Counted from the stretch's first letter, positions 19,679 to 30,487 are shown. The stretch: DNA of 53,791 nucleotides from Polyangiaceae bacterium (GCA_020849655.1 JADLFU010000053.1:1-53791), one strand, 5' to 3'. The notes: generated by a model not told the origin, from the letters alone. Numbers and translations are program-made.

Positions 19679-19891
19679 TCAGCGACAGGCCCCGGCGCAC
19701 GCCTCGCGCCGCTCGCTGCACTTCAGCTTGCAGCCGACCCTGCGGGCAGGATCCTTCGCGTGGCTGGCCTCGCAGCCGTCGACGCACGCCGCGGCGTCGC
19801 GATCGCACTTCGTGTCGCACGTCGAGGCCGCCGGCACGAGCGACGATCCGAGCAACAACCCGACGGCCAGGAGCGCGCGCATGCCCCGCAC
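19679..19891 (-). CDS. Small secreted eight-Cys protein with duplicated CX3C-X6-CX3C
   Basis: A 70-residue protein with a clear signal peptide (about 22 residues, cut near PAAS). The mature part has eight cysteines in two copies of the same spacing, CX3C-X6-CX3C, first in CDTKCDRDAAACVDGC and then in CKLKCSERREACAGAC, joined by about 13 residues. The spacing suits a disulfide-stapled helical hairpin. The start may be 19891 or 19882. It is divergent from the thioredoxin-fold gene (38 bases apart), which could help form or reduce these bonds. The stop is 17 bases from the convergent unknown gene. Confidence 0.72.
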   Translation of the reverse strand: MRGMRALLAVGLLLGSSLVPAASTCDTKCDRDAAACVDGCEASHAKDPARRVGCKLKCSERREACAGACR

Positions 19892-19929
19892 CGTAGCGCA
19901 GTCCGCCTCGGCGATGCTAGCGTCGAGAG

Positions 19930-20262
19930 GTGATCTCCCGCCGCACGGCCGCCCTCGCGCTCCTCGCGCTGCCGTCGCTCGCCGCCCGAGCGGCCCGCGC
20001 GGCGCCGTCGAGCGCCGCCTCCGCGGTCACCGTGTACGGCGCGGAGTGGTGCGGGCCGTGCCACGTGCTGCACGCCGCGCTGCGCGAGCGCGGCGTCCCC
20101 TTCGACACCGTCGACGTCGACCGCTACCCCGATCTCTACGCTCGCGCGAGGCAGGAGGCGGGCTCGAGCGGCATCCCGCTGACGGGCGTCACGCGCGGCG
20201 GCAGGACGGCGTGGATCGTCGGCGCGGACGCCGACGCCGTCGAGCGCGCGTACCGCGGCTGA
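19930..20262 (+). CDS. Exported thioredoxin/glutaredoxin-fold protein
   Basis: A 110-residue protein with an N-terminal signal (SRRTAALALLALPSLAARA) and a short thioredoxin fold: VTVYGAEWCGPCHVL carries the CGPC active site, followed by VPFDTVDVDRYP and the cis-Pro region SSGIPLTG. It is likely a periplasmic thiol oxidoreductase; the fold is nearer glutaredoxin than DsbA in size. It starts with GTG at 19930. It is 12 bases upstream of the rotamase-like gene and divergent from the eight-Cys protein. Confidence 0.85.
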   Translation: MISRRTAALALLALPSLAARAARAAPSSAASAVTVYGAEWCGPCHVLHAALRERGVPFDTVDVDRYPDLYARARQEAGSSGIPLTGVTRGGRTAWIVGADADAVERAYRG

Positions 20263-20274
20263 GCGAGGCCGGTC

Positions 20275-20808
20275 GTGCAGCGCTCGTCGACGGTCGCGAT
20301 CGGGGTCTTGCTGATCGCCGTCGTCGTGCTGCTCGTGTGGCGCACGGGCGCAGGCGCGCGGCCCTCCGCCCCCGTCCCCGTGCCCTCGCTGCACCTGCCC
20401 GCGCCGTCGTTCGCGCCGCCCGCGCTGTCGCTCGCGCTGCCGGACGCCTCGTCCCTCGCCGATCCGGAGCTCGCGCCGCTCCACAAGCCGCTGCCCCGCA
20501 ACGCGCCGAAGAGCGTGAGGCTCGGCGTGCTGTTGTTCCAGTACCGGGGCGCGCAGTTCGCGCCCGCGTCGGCGCGGTCCAAGGCCGAGGCGCTCGTCGC
20601 CGCGAAGGCCGCCGTCGAGCCGGCGCGCAAGTCGTTCAAGGCCGCGGTGAAGTCGGCCGATCCCGGCAGCGTCGAGGACGCGGGCAAGTTCGCGCAGGGC
20701 GTGCTCGAGCCGTCGATCGAGTACGAGGTGTTCTTGCTGCCGCCCGGCGCCGTCAGCGACCCCATCGAGACTCCGCGCGGCTACTGGGTCGTCAAGCGCG
20801 TCGAGTAG
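20275..20808 (+). CDS. Membrane-anchored parvulin-like (PPIC) rotamase domain protein
   Basis: A 177-residue protein starting with GTG. An N-terminal membrane helix (about residues 7-24) is followed by a Pro-rich stretch and then a C-terminal domain resembling PpiC rotamases: VRLGVLLFQYRGAQFA, SKAEALVAAKAAV, and the ending PPGAVSDPIETPRGYWVVKRVE, a strong match to the last strand of the family. It would catalyse prolyl cis-trans isomerisation during folding of exported proteins, next to a thiol oxidoreductase. Some catalytic His may be missing, so activity is uncertain. Confidence 0.75.
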   Translation: MQRSSTVAIGVLLIAVVVLLVWRTGAGARPSAPVPVPSLHLPAPSFAPPALSLALPDASSLADPELAPLHKPLPRNAPKSVRLGVLLFQYRGAQFAPASARSKAEALVAAKAAVEPARKSFKAAVKSADPGSVEDAGKFAQGVLEPSIEYEVFLLPPGAVSDPIETPRGYWVVKRVE

Positions 20809-20879
20809 GGCGTCGCGCCCCGCACGCGCCTTGCATGCTCGAGACGAAGCCTTACCGTCGGAGCTGCCACGAGGGCCAC

Positions 20880-20931
20880 CGCCTCCCGATAGAGGAGGCG
20901 AGATCGCCGGCAGAGCGCCGGTGCCGAGGAG
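20880..20931 (+). promoter_or_regulatory. Structured clpB leader with two hairpins
   Basis: The leader just before clpB can form hairpin 1 (20880-20900, CGCCTCC-CGATAGA-GGAGGCG) and hairpin 2 (20905-20923, stem CGCCGGC/GCCGGTG with one G-U). The GAGGAG ribosome site at 20926-20931 lies directly after hairpin 2. The CCTCC of hairpin 1 could alternatively pair with that site, hiding it. This is an RNA-thermometer-like arrangement, inferred only. Confidence 0.35.
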
Positions 20932-20937
20932 TCTGCC

Positions 20938-23553
20938 ATGCGCATGGATCGTCTCACCACGAAGAGCCAGGAAGCCGTCCGCGAGTCGTTCGACAAGGCG
21001 TCGCGCGCGAGCCACCCCGAGATCGTCCCCGAGCACATGCTCGTCGCCATCCTCGAGCAGGCGGAGGGAGTCGGAGGCCCGCTCGTGCAGAAGGCCGGCG
21101 TCGATCCGAAGGCCGTCGTGCGCGAGCTCGACAAGAAGCTCGCGAGCCTGCCGCGCGTGCAGGGCGGCAGCGAGCCCTCGCTGTCGCGGCGCGCGGTCGC
21201 GCTCGGTCAGAAGGCCGACGACGAGTCGAAGGCGCTGAAGGATGAGTTCGTCTCGGTCGAGCACTTCTTGCTCGCCGGCGCGAAGCACGACGACGACGTG
21301 AAGGCCGCGCTCGGGCGCGTCGGGCTCACGTACGACAAGCTCCTCTCGGCCCTGCGCGACGTGCGCGGCAGCCAGCGCGTCACCGATCAGGCCCCCGAGG
21401 GGAAGTTCCAGGCCCTCGAGAAGTACACCCGCGATCTCACCGAGGCCGCGCGCCGCGGGAAGCTCGACCCGGTCGTCGGCCGCGACGAGGAGGTGCGCCG
21501 CGTGATCCAGGTGCTGTCGCGCCGCACGAAGAACAACCCCGTGCTCATCGGCGCGCCCGGCGTCGGCAAGACGGCGATCGTCGAGGGCATCGCGCACCGC
21601 ATCGTGCAGGGGGACGTGCCCGAGGGCCTGAAGGACAAGCGCCTCGCGTCGCTCGACCTCGCGTCGATGGTCGCCGGCTCGAAGTTCCGCGGTGAGTTCG
21701 AGGACAGGTTGAAGGCCGTCTTGAAGGAGATCGAGGCCGCGAACGGCGCCATCATCCTGTTCATCGACGAGCTGCACACGCTGGTCGGCGCGGGCGCGGC
21801 CGAGGGCGCGATGGACGCCGCCAACATGCTGAAGCCCGCGCTCGCGCGGGGCGAGCTGCGGTGCATCGGCGCGACCACGCTCGACGAGTACAAGAAGCGC
21901 ATCGAGAAGGATCCCGCGCTCGAGCGGCGGTTCCAGCCGGTGCTCGTGTCGGAGCCCACCGTCGAGGACACCATCGCGATCCTGCGCGGGCTGAAGGAGC
22001 GCTACGAGCTGCACCACGGCATCCGCATCCAGGACGCCGCCGTCGTCGCCGCGGCCGTGCTGTCGAACCGCTACGTCTCCGATCGGTTCCTGCCGGACAA
22101 GGCGATCGATCTCGTCGACGAGGCGGCGAGCCGCATCAAGATGGAGATCGACAGCGTGCCGTCGGCCATCGACGACGTCGAGCGCAAGCTCGTGCAGCTG
22201 CGCATCGAGGAGCAGGCGCTCTCGAAGGAGGACGACGCCGGGTCGCGCGCGCGCATCGTCGACGTGAAGAAGGAGATCGCCGAGCTCGGCGAGCGCCGCG
22301 ACCGCATGCGCTCGTCGTGGCTGCGCGAGAAGGATCTGCTCGGCGACATGCGCGCCGCGCAGCGATCGATCGATCAGCTGCGCACCGAGGAGGAGATCGC
22401 GCGCCGCAAGGGCGATCTCGGGCGCGCCGCCGAGATCCAGTACGGCAAGCTCCCGGAGGCCGAGAAGAAGCGCGAGGCCGCGCAGAAGGCCCTCGGCGAC
22501 GCGCGCGAGTCGGGCAGCTCGTACCTGAAGGAGGAGGTGAGCGACGAGGACGTGGCGTTCGTCGTCAGCAAGTGGACGGGCATCCCCGTCTCCAAGATGC
22601 TGGAGAGCGAGCAGCGGCGCCTCCTGCAGCTCGAGGCGCAGCTGCACCAGCGCGTCGTCGGGCAGCACCAGGCGGTCGTCGCGGTCGCGAACGCCGTCCG
22701 TCGATCGCGCGCCGGGCTCGGCGACGAGAAGCGGCCGATCGGGAGCTTCCTCTTCCTCGGGCCGACCGGCGTCGGAAAGACGGAGCTCGCGCGCGCGCTC
22801 GCGGAGCTCTTGTTCAACGACGAGAGGGCGATGATCCGCCTCGACATGAGCGAGTACATGGAGAAGCACGCCGTCTCGCGGCTCATCGGCGCGCCGCCGG
22901 GCTACGTCGGCTACGAGGAGGGCGGCCAGCTCACCGAGCCGGTGCGCCGCAGGCCGTACAGCGTCGTCCTGTTCGACGAGGTCGAGAAGGCGCACCCCGA
23001 CGTGTGGAACACCCTGCTGCAGGTGCTCGACGACGGGCGCCTCACCGACGGCCAGGGCCGCACGGTCGACTTCAAGAACACGATCCTCGTGCTCACGTCG
23101 AACCTCGGCTCCGCCGCCGCGCAGGCCGCGCTCGACCGCGCCGATCTGCCCGAGGACGACCGCGAAGAGCTCGCGAAGCGCGCGGTGCTGGGCGAGGTGC
23201 ACAAGCACTTCCGCCCCGAGCTGCTGAACCGCCTCGACGAGATGGTGGTGTTCCACCGGCTGTCGCGCGGCGATCTCGAGGCGGTCGTCGGCATCCAGCT
23301 CGCGCGCTTCGAGGCCCGCCTCGCGCGGCGCGGGATGGCCCTCGAGCTCTCCGACAAGGCGCGCCGCGCGATCGCGGAGGCCGGGTGGGATCCGCAGTTC
23401 GGCGCGCGCCCGCTGAAGCGCGCGATCCAGCGGCTCGTCGAGGACGAGCTCGCGACGCGCATCCTCGGCGGCGAGCTCGGCACCGGCGACACCGTCGTCG
23501 TCGACGCGACCGACGCAGGCGAGCTCACGTTCCGCAAGAAGGTGCTCAACTGA
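20938..23553 (+). CDS. clpB: ATP-dependent disaggregase ClpB
   Basis: An 871-residue AAA+ chaperone that pulls proteins out of aggregates with DnaK. The N domain covers about 1-145. NBD1 has Walker A GAPGVGKT (about 204-211) and Walker B IILFIDE. The coiled-coil middle domain lies around 400-520. NBD2 has Walker A GPTGVGKT (about 607-614), the pore motif GYVGYEEGG, and arginine fingers in [14 protein letters not shown]. The length is typical of ClpB rather than ClpA or ClpC because of the middle domain. The leader with two hairpins suggests post-transcriptional control. Confidence 0.97.
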   Translation: MRMDRLTTKSQEAVRESFDKASRASHPEIVPEHMLVAILEQAEGVGGPLVQKAGVDPKAVVRELDKKLASLPRVQGGSEPSLSRRAVALGQKADDESKALKDEFVSVEHFLLAGAKHDDDVKAALGRVGLTYDKLLSALRDVRGSQRVTDQAPEGKFQALEKYTRDLTEAARRGKLDPVVGRDEEVRRVIQVLSRRTKNNPVLIGAPGVGKTAIVEGIAHRIVQGDVPEGLKDKRLASLDLASMVAGSKFRGEFEDRLKAVLKEIEAANGAIILFIDELHTLVGAGAAEGAMDAANMLKPALARGELRCIGATTLDEYKKRIEKDPALERRFQPVLVSEPTVEDTIAILRGLKERYELHHGIRIQDAAVVAAAVLSNRYVSDRFLPDKAIDLVDEAASRIKMEIDSVPSAIDDVERKLVQLRIEEQALSKEDDAGSRARIVDVKKEIAELGERRDRMRSSWLREKDLLGDMRAAQRSIDQLRTEEEIARRKGDLGRAAEIQYGKLPEAEKKREAAQKALGDARESGSSYLKEEVSDEDVAFVVSKWTGIPVSKMLESEQRRLLQLEAQLHQRVVGQHQAVVAVANAVRRSRAGLGDEKRPIGSFLFLGPTGVGKTELARALAELLFNDERAMIRLDMSEYMEKHAVSRLIGAPPGYVGYEEGGQLTEPVRRRPYSVVLFDEVEKAHPDVWNTLLQVLDDGRLTDGQGRTVDFKNTILVLTSNLGSAAAQAALDRADLPEDDREELAKRAVLGEVHKHFRPELLNRLDEMVVFHRLSRGDLEAVVGIQLARFEARLARRGMALELSDKARRAIAEAGWDPQFGARPLKRAIQRLVEDELATRILGGELGTGDTVVVDATDAGELTFRKKVLN

Positions 23554-23697
23554 GCATGGCGGCGTGAAGGAGCGCGCCCCCCCGGGCGCGCGGTGGGCGA
23601 GGCCGCGCGCGGCCTCGCGGGATCCCCCGAGAATTCGCGACGTCCTGGCACACACCCCTCACGACCTCGGGGGCGTGGCAGTAGGCTGCCGGCCGCG

Positions 23698-24384
23698 ATG
23701 GAAGCGTGGGCGTTTTCGTGTCGGACGGCGGAGGAGGTCGGCGCGCTCGTGCGCGCGCTCGGCAAGCACCGGTACCTCGCGGAGGTCGACCACCGGCTGC
23801 ACTGGCTGATCGACGCCGCGCTCTCGGATTTCGCCCCCTTCGACGCTCACGCGCAGGCCTTCCTCGCGCGGCGTCTGCGCGAGCCCGAGCTCGACGCCGC
23901 GTCACGGGACCCGTCGCTGTGGCGAGCCGCGAGCGCCGACGAGGTGGCGGCTGCGCTCGCGGCGCTGTGGTCGCCCGAGCCGGAGGCGGAGGCCCGCCGC
24001 AAGGCCTTGCTCGCGCTCGCGCTCGCCGAGGGGCTCGGAGCGCCCGAGCACGCGCCGTTCGAGGGCGACGTCGAGTACCCGGATCACCCGTCGCTCGTGC
24101 TCCTCTCGTGGACGCTGCACGCCGTGCACGATCTCGACGCCGAGCGCCACGCGGGCGCGCTCGCCGCGATGGCCGAGGCGGGCGAGGAGATCGACGTCTC
24201 GGCGCGCGTCGAGCACGAGGGGCCCGATCTCGGGCTCGCGGAGCTGCTCCACGGCGCGCCGCGCGGGGTGCTGACGTCGGAGCTGCTCGTCTGGGCGGAC
24301 GGCCCGTTCGCCTACAGCGACTACGTGTTCCGCGGGGCGTCGCGCGCGGCGAAGCTGGTCGACCCTCCCGAGGCGCCACGCTGA
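23698..24384 (+). CDS. Unknown acidic protein upstream of the MoxR operon
   Basis: A 228-residue cytoplasmic protein, Ala/Glu-rich, with Trp/His clusters (HRLHWLIDAAL, LLSWTLHAVHDLD). No transmembrane segment or known motif is visible. The ATG at 23698 was preferred to an upstream frame extension to 23593, which is Arg/Pro-rich and unlike protein. It ends 31 bases before the MoxR gene in the same direction and may be the operon's first member. Its function is unknown. Confidence 0.72.
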   Translation: MEAWAFSCRTAEEVGALVRALGKHRYLAEVDHRLHWLIDAALSDFAPFDAHAQAFLARRLREPELDAASRDPSLWRAASADEVAAALAALWSPEPEAEARRKALLALALAEGLGAPEHAPFEGDVEYPDHPSLVLLSWTLHAVHDLDAERHAGALAAMAEAGEEIDVSARVEHEGPDLGLAELLHGAPRGVLTSELLVWADGPFAYSDYVFRGASRAAKLVDPPEAPR

Positions 24385-24414
24385 CGGGGCTTTGTACTAC
24401 GCTCCCGCGTCACC

Positions 24415-25442
<1,028 letters not shown>

Positions 25443-25446
<4 letters not shown>

Positions 25447-27548
25447 GCGCACGCGCAGGCGTCGCACGGGGCGTGGTGGCGGCGCTCGCGCTCTCGGGCG
25501 CGAGCGCGCACGCCGAGGTGCGGATGACGGCGCAGTCCGCGCTCGGCCCCGACATCGCGCCAGGGGGCGGGTGGACCACGCTCGCCGTGCGCATCGAGAA
25601 CTCCGATCCGGTGGTCGCGACGGGCGACGTCGAGCTCACGACCGAGCAGCACAAGTCGCCCGTCGTGCGCGCGCCGTTCTCCGTCGCCGCGGGCGCGACG
25701 GCGGTGCTGCGCATCCCGGTGCACGCGGAGACCGCGTGGCAGTTCACCGCGACGCTGCGCGCGCGCGGCGGCAAGGTGCTCGCCGAGCAGAACCTCCGCG
25801 CCGGCACGCCCACCGAACCGGTGCTCGTCGAGGTGTCCGATCCGCCGCGGCTGCCGTCGGGCCTGCGGGGGGCGAAGGTGCCGGCGCTGTGTCACCCGGC
25901 GTACTCGAGCACCGCGACGCTGCCCCTCGCGCTCGGCGCCGTGCTGCTCGATCCGGCGACGGGCGATCCGGTGCTGCCCGTCCGCGCGGCCGAGTACGGG
26001 CCGACGACGGCGCTGCTGATCCCGTCGGACACGCTGTCGCGCCTCGGCGGGCAGGAGCTCGAGGCGCTCGCGTCATGGGTGCTCGCGGGCGGCACGCTCG
26101 CGGTGGCGGTGAAGCGGCCCGAGGATCTGCGCGCCCCCACGCTCGTCGCGATGCTCGGCGGGGAGGCCCACGACGCGGGCCCCGCGAAGGCGCTCGCCGG
26201 CTCGCGCGCGACGGCGCTCGAGCGAGATCCCGTGAGCGCCGCGCCCCCCGCGGTGACGGCGCCCCTCCCCGCGCCCCCCGAGGACGACGAGGAGGAGATG
26301 CCGCGCCCCGCGCCCACGACGTCGAAGCCCAACCTGAAGCCGCCCGTGACGCCCGGCAAGGAGCTGGGCGACGCGCTCGTCGCGTACGCGGGCGGGAACC
26401 TCGCGCCGTCGGACTTCGGCGCGACGGCCGCGTACGGGCTCGGCGAGGTGCACCTGCTCGCCTTCGATCCGTGGCGCCCCGGCGCGCTCGACGATCCGTG
26501 GGCGCAGTCGCGCCTGGTCGAGCTCACGCGTCACGCGTGGGACAGGCGCGCCGCGCACGTGTTCGATCGCGGCCGCCAGAGCGCGTACGCCGGGCCCGGC
26601 GCCGCCGATCTGCGCCGGCTGCTCGATCCGAACGAGGGCGCGCGGTGGGCCATCGTCGTCGCGGCGCTCCTCCTGTTCGCGTACTCGGTCGTCGCGGGGC
26701 CGGTGAACTTCGCGCTCGCGCGCAACCGCGGGCGCCCGCTCTCCGCGCTGCTCACGCTGCCGGCGCTGTCGTTCGGGACGTTCCTGTTCATCGTGCTGCT
26801 CGGGACGGTGTCGCGCGGCGTGAGCGGCCAGGCGCGGCGGCTGTCGCTCGTCGAGGCGGGCGCGGGCGTCTCGAAGGGCGCGATCCGCCGCTACCGCGGC
26901 TTCTTCACCCCGAGCGCGCGCAGGCTCACCGTGCACGCGAGCGACGCCGGGGCGGTGCTCGACGTGCTGTCGGACTCGTCGTCGAAGCCGACCGGCGCGG
27001 AGCTGCTCGTCGAGCGCGGCGGCCTGCACCTCGCCAACGTGGGGACGCTCCCGTGGCAGACGATCGTCGCGCGCGAGGACGGCGTGACGACGCTCGGGGC
27101 GGGCGTCTCGCTCGTGCGCGACGGCGCCGACGTGCGCGTCGTGAACCGCTCGTCGCACACGCTGCGCGGGGTGCTCGTGCACGTGCCCGGGCGCGGCGTG
27201 TTCCACTTCCCCGCGCTCCGGGACGGCGCGGCCGTGATGGGCACGAGCGGCACGCTCTTGCTCGCAGCGCCGACCACGTCGCACTCGCGCGGCGCGCTCG
27301 TCACGCACCCCCTGTCGTCGTCGACGTTCGCGGCGGCGTGGACGGCGGACGGCGGCGAGCGGCTCGCGCGCGCGTGGGCGACCCTCGAGTCGGTGTCGCG
27401 CCCGCGGCAGACCGACTGGTGGCCCGCGGGCGTCCCGGTGCTGCTCGCGCAGGCCGACGGCGGCGAGGGCGTGGCGCGCGACGCGGGGCTCGCGGTCTCG
27501 GAGGACCGGCTGCTCGTGCGCGTGGTCGGGTGGGGAGGGGCGCCGTGA
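25443..27548 (+). CDS. Large membrane protein of the MoxR-ABC operon
   Basis: A 701-residue protein starting with GTG inside the MoxR stop. A signal peptide lies near 1-24, followed by a beta-rich extracytoplasmic region (about 25-130), then a Rossmann/GATase-like section (ALLIPSDTLSRLGGQELEAL, VLAGGTLAVAV), a Pro/Glu linker near 260-300, two membrane helices near 402-424 and 434-456, and a second exported beta domain to the end. It resembles DUF4350-like or GldG-like accessory proteins that work with ABC systems. The stop overlaps the ABC ATPase start (GTGA). Its exact role is unknown. Confidence 0.82.
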
Positions 27549-28576
27549 GCGCGCGACCGGCGATCCGCGTGCGGCACCTGTGGCACCGCTTCGGCGGCAT
27601 GGACGTCGTGCGCGACGTGACGTTCGACGTCGGCGAGGGCGAGATCTTCGGGTTCATCGGCCCGAACGGCGCCGGCAAGACCACCACCATCCGCGTGATG
27701 TCGACGCTGCTCGAGCCGATGGCCGGGCGCGTCGAGGTCGACGGCCACGACGTCACGCTCGAGCCCGAGGCGGTGCGCAAGATCATCGGCTACATGCCCG
27801 ACCACGCGGGCGTGTACGACCGCATCACCGTGCGCGAGTACCTCGAGTTCTTCTCCGAGGCGTACGGCGTGCCGCCCGACGTGGTCGACGTCGTGCTCGA
27901 GCTGACCGATCTGAAGAAGCTCGAGGAGCGCCTGGTCGCGACGATGTCGAAGGGCATGAAGCAGCGCCTCGGGCTCGCGCGGATCCTGCTGCACGATCCG
28001 AAGATCCTGATCCTCGACGAGCCCGCGAGCGATCTCGATCCGCGCGCGCGCATCGAGATCAGGGATCTGCTGCTCGAGCTGCGCTCGCTCGGCAAGACGA
28101 TCTTCCTCTCGTCGCACATCCTCACCGAGCTCGCCGACGTCTGCACGAGCGTCGCGATCCTCGAGAAGGGCCGGCTCGTCGTGGCGGGCCCTATCAGCGA
28201 GATCGCCGAGCGGATGCGCGCACGCGGGCCCGTCTCGCAGCGGCGACCGGCGAGCGCGGCGGGCGCGGACGCGGCGCCCCCGGTCATCACGGCCGCCGGC
28301 GTGCCGCTGCCAGACCAGGCGGTGCACCGCGTGAAGGTGCGCGTGATAGGCGACGCGCACGGCGTGCTGCGGCTGGTCATCGGCGGGCCGGGCGTGCAGG
28401 GCGCGCAGGTGACGTCGCCGAGCCAGCTGACCGTCTCGTACCAGGGCGACGAGCGCTTCGTCGCCGACATGGTGCGGCACCTGGTCGCGCAGGGCGTGCC
28501 GATCGTCGCCGTCGAGCCCGAGCGCACCGAGCTCGAGCGCATCTTCCTCGAGGCCACGCGCGGAGACCTGCAATGA
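27545..28576 (+). CDS. ABC transporter ATP-binding protein
   Basis: A 343-residue ABC ATPase. Walker A GPNGAGKTT, Q-loop at IGYMPDHAG (Q replaced), signature MSKGMKQRLGLA (a variant of LSGGQ), Walker B ILILDEPASDLD and the switch His in SSHILTE are in order. A C-terminal extension of about 100 residues carries a regulatory domain. Its GTG start sits in the stop of the large membrane protein. The preserved ribosome-like GGAG at 28562, near the end of the gene, once served the next gene. The permease follows after an inserted 176-bp element. Confidence 0.93.
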   Translation: MSARPAIRVRHLWHRFGGMDVVRDVTFDVGEGEIFGFIGPNGAGKTTTIRVMSTLLEPMAGRVEVDGHDVTLEPEAVRKIIGYMPDHAGVYDRITVREYLEFFSEAYGVPPDVVDVVLELTDLKKLEERLVATMSKGMKQRLGLARILLHDPKILILDEPASDLDPRARIEIRDLLLELRSLGKTIFLSSHILTELADVCTSVAILEKGRLVVAGPISEIAERMRARGPVSQRRPASAAGADAAPPVITAAGVPLPDQAVHRVKVRVIGDAHGVLRLVIGGPGVQGAQVTSPSQLTVSYQGDERFVADMVRHLVAQGVPIVAVEPERTELERIFLEATRGDLQ

Positions 28577-28755
28577 GCATGGGTTTCGGGATCCCTTCGT
28601 CGCGCGCGCCGGATTCCTCGCGTCCTTCGGCCGCCTTGGGTGAGTCCGTGCTCGACGTGGCAGGGCCACGCCTGCGCCCGGTTTCAGCCCAATTCATCTC
28701 GAAGTCCGCTTCGGACTCCCCCACTCGCTCCTCGGGCTCCCGAAAGCCATGCTGA
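28573..28755 (+). other. Bridge open frame across the inserted element
   Basis: From the ATG at 28573, which overlaps the ATPase stop and keeps a GGAGA site about six bases upstream, an open frame of 60 codons crosses the whole element and stops at TGA 28753-28755, one base past the new permease ATG (28749-28751). This would let ribosomes reach the new start and keep the genes coupled. Whether it is translated is unknown. It is in a different frame from the ATPase. Confidence 0.35.
28577..28752. mobile_element. 176-bp MITE-like element with 19-bp terminal inverted repeats
   Basis: Left end GCATGGGTTTCGGGATCCC (28577-28595) and right end (28734-28752, read as its complement GCATGGCTTTCGGGAGCCC) match at 17 of 19 positions. 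TGA flanks both ends, as 28574-28576 and 28753-28755, a likely 3-bp target duplication. Two internal hairpins are visible (CGTGGC-AGG-GCCACG and AGTCCG-CTT-CGGACT). It has no transposase and no coding sequence of its own that I recognise. Removing it and one TGA restores an ATGA overlap between the ABC genes. No second copy occurs in this window. Confidence 0.75.
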
Positions 28756-30434
28756 GCGCCGACGAGGCCCCGCCGATGTCGTCGATCCCGCCGCCGCCGC
28801 CTGTCGTCACGGCGCGCCACAACCCCGTGTTCGTCCGGGAGATGCGGCAGTCCGCGCGGCTGCTCCGCACGCCGTTCATCCTGATGACGGTGACGGCGAT
28901 GACGGCCTTCCTGCTGTCGGCGGTCGGCGGCATCATGATGACGAGCAAGGTGAGCCCCGCCGAGGTCGGGCGCGCGCTTCACCACACGTTCTTCTCGATC
29001 GCGTACTTCGTCGTCTCGCTCGCGGGGCCGACGGTGTCGGCGAACAGCATCGCGCAGGAGCGCGAGGGCCGCACCTGGGAGGCGCTCCTGCTGACGGGGC
29101 TGTCGCCGGGCGTGATCGCGCGCGGCAAGTTCACCTCGGCGTACACGTCGGTCGCGATGTTCATCGTGTCGCTCGCGCCGGTCGGCGCGCTGCCGTTCCT
29201 GTTCGGCGGCGTGACGGTCGTCGAGGTCGTGCTGGCGTTCGCGTGCCTGTTCCTCGGCGCGGGCCTGTGGGTGGCGTTCGGGCTCGCGGTCTCGTCGAAG
29301 ATGGAGAACCTCCGCGCCGCGATCGTGGTCACGCTGATCGTCGCGGTCGTCACCTCACCCGCGATCTACGGCGTCGGCGTCTCGCTCAGCTGGGCGGCGC
29401 ACAAGCAGTGGCCCGCGGTGCCGGAGGGCTGGCCGGTGTGGCTGCCGTCGGCGCTCGAGCGCGCGCCCTTCGGGTGGGAGTACCTCGGCTACCTCGTCCT
29501 CGGGCCGCTCGTCGCCTCCGCGCTGCCGGCGTGGTTCTTCTACGAGGTCACCCTCGCGAACCTGACGAGCGTCACCGACGATCGATCGACCGGCATCCGC
29601 CGCTGGTTCATCGTCAGCGCGGCGGTGCTCGCGGTCGGGGGGGCGGCCGTCGTCGTCGGCGCGGGGGGCGCGGGCGCGGGCGCGGCTGCGGCCATGGCGG
29701 CGACCTACTCGTGGCTCCTCGTGCTCGGCACGTTCACGTTCGCGGGCGAGCCCATCGGCCCGTCGCGGCGCGTGCTCGCGCGGTGGGAGCGCGAGGGGGC
29801 GGGGGCCCTCGATCGCGCGCTCGGGCCGGGCGTGATGCGGGCGACGACGACGTCGCTCGCCGCGGGGCTCGGCGGGCTCTCGCTGATCACGGCTGCGGGG
29901 CTCGCGGGCGCGGGGCTGTGGGGCGGGCCGTCGAAGGCGCTGGACAGCCTCGCGCTCTTGATCGTCGCGACCTACACGGCGGGCTTCTTCGTGTTCCTCG
30001 CGGGCGTGACGGCGTGGCTGCGCGCGCGCACGAACTCCGTGATGACCCCGCGCATCCTCCTGCTCGTCACGCTGGGGCTCGCGCTCGTGGGCCCGTGGGT
30101 CGTCGCGGCGATCGGCGGCGCGATGGCCGGCTCGCTGGGGCACGCCCCCGTCGTCGCCGCGCCGTCGCCGATCTACGCGCTCGTCGTCGCGGCCGAGCTC
30201 GGCGGGCGGACGGCCACCCCGGATCTCGGGCCCATCCTCGCGGCGTCGATCGCCGCGGCCGCGTGGGCTCTCCTCGGGCTCACGGCGCTCGTCGCCGCCG
30301 CCCGCCGCAGCGGCGCGATCATCGCGGCGTATGACGCGGCCCTCGCGCGCGGGGACGAGCTGCTCGCGGCCGAGGACGCCCGCGCGGCCGAGGGTGCGCG
30401 CGCGGCCGAGGGTGCGCAGGCCGCGGAGGGCTGA
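28749..30434 (+). CDS. ABC-2 type transporter permease
   Basis: A 561-residue integral membrane protein with about a dozen hydrophobic helices and a soluble N-terminus containing NPVFVREMRQSARLLR, typical of ABC-2 permeases linked to such ATPases. The motif SIAQEREGRTWEALLLTGLS is the usual coupling region. The start ATG lies inside the right end of the inserted element, giving MLSADEAPP; without the element the protein would begin MSADEAPP. No ribosome site precedes the new ATG. The C-terminal tail carries three copies of ARAAEG-like repeats. The transported substrate is unknown. Confidence 0.88.
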   Translation: MLSADEAPPMSSIPPPPPVVTARHNPVFVREMRQSARLLRTPFILMTVTAMTAFLLSAVGGIMMTSKVSPAEVGRALHHTFFSIAYFVVSLAGPTVSANSIAQEREGRTWEALLLTGLSPGVIARGKFTSAYTSVAMFIVSLAPVGALPFLFGGVTVVEVVLAFACLFLGAGLWVAFGLAVSSKMENLRAAIVVTLIVAVVTSPAIYGVGVSLSWAAHKQWPAVPEGWPVWLPSALERAPFGWEYLGYLVLGPLVASALPAWFFYEVTLANLTSVTDDRSTGIRRWFIVSAAVLAVGGAAVVVGAGGAGAGAAAAMAATYSWLLVLGTFTFAGEPIGPSRRVLARWEREGAGALDRALGPGVMRATTTSLAAGLGGLSLITAAGLAGAGLWGGPSKALDSLALLIVATYTAGFFVFLAGVTAWLRARTNSVMTPRILLLVTLGLALVGPWVVAAIGGAMAGSLGHAPVVAAPSPIYALVVAAELGGRTATPDLGPILAASIAAAAWALLGLTALVAAARRSGAIIAAYDAALARGDELLAAEDARAAEGARAAEGAQAAEG

Positions 30435-30487
30435 CCACGCGGCCCCAGCCTTCGCGATCGGAGCGCGGAGAGGCAACGGGAGAAGGC

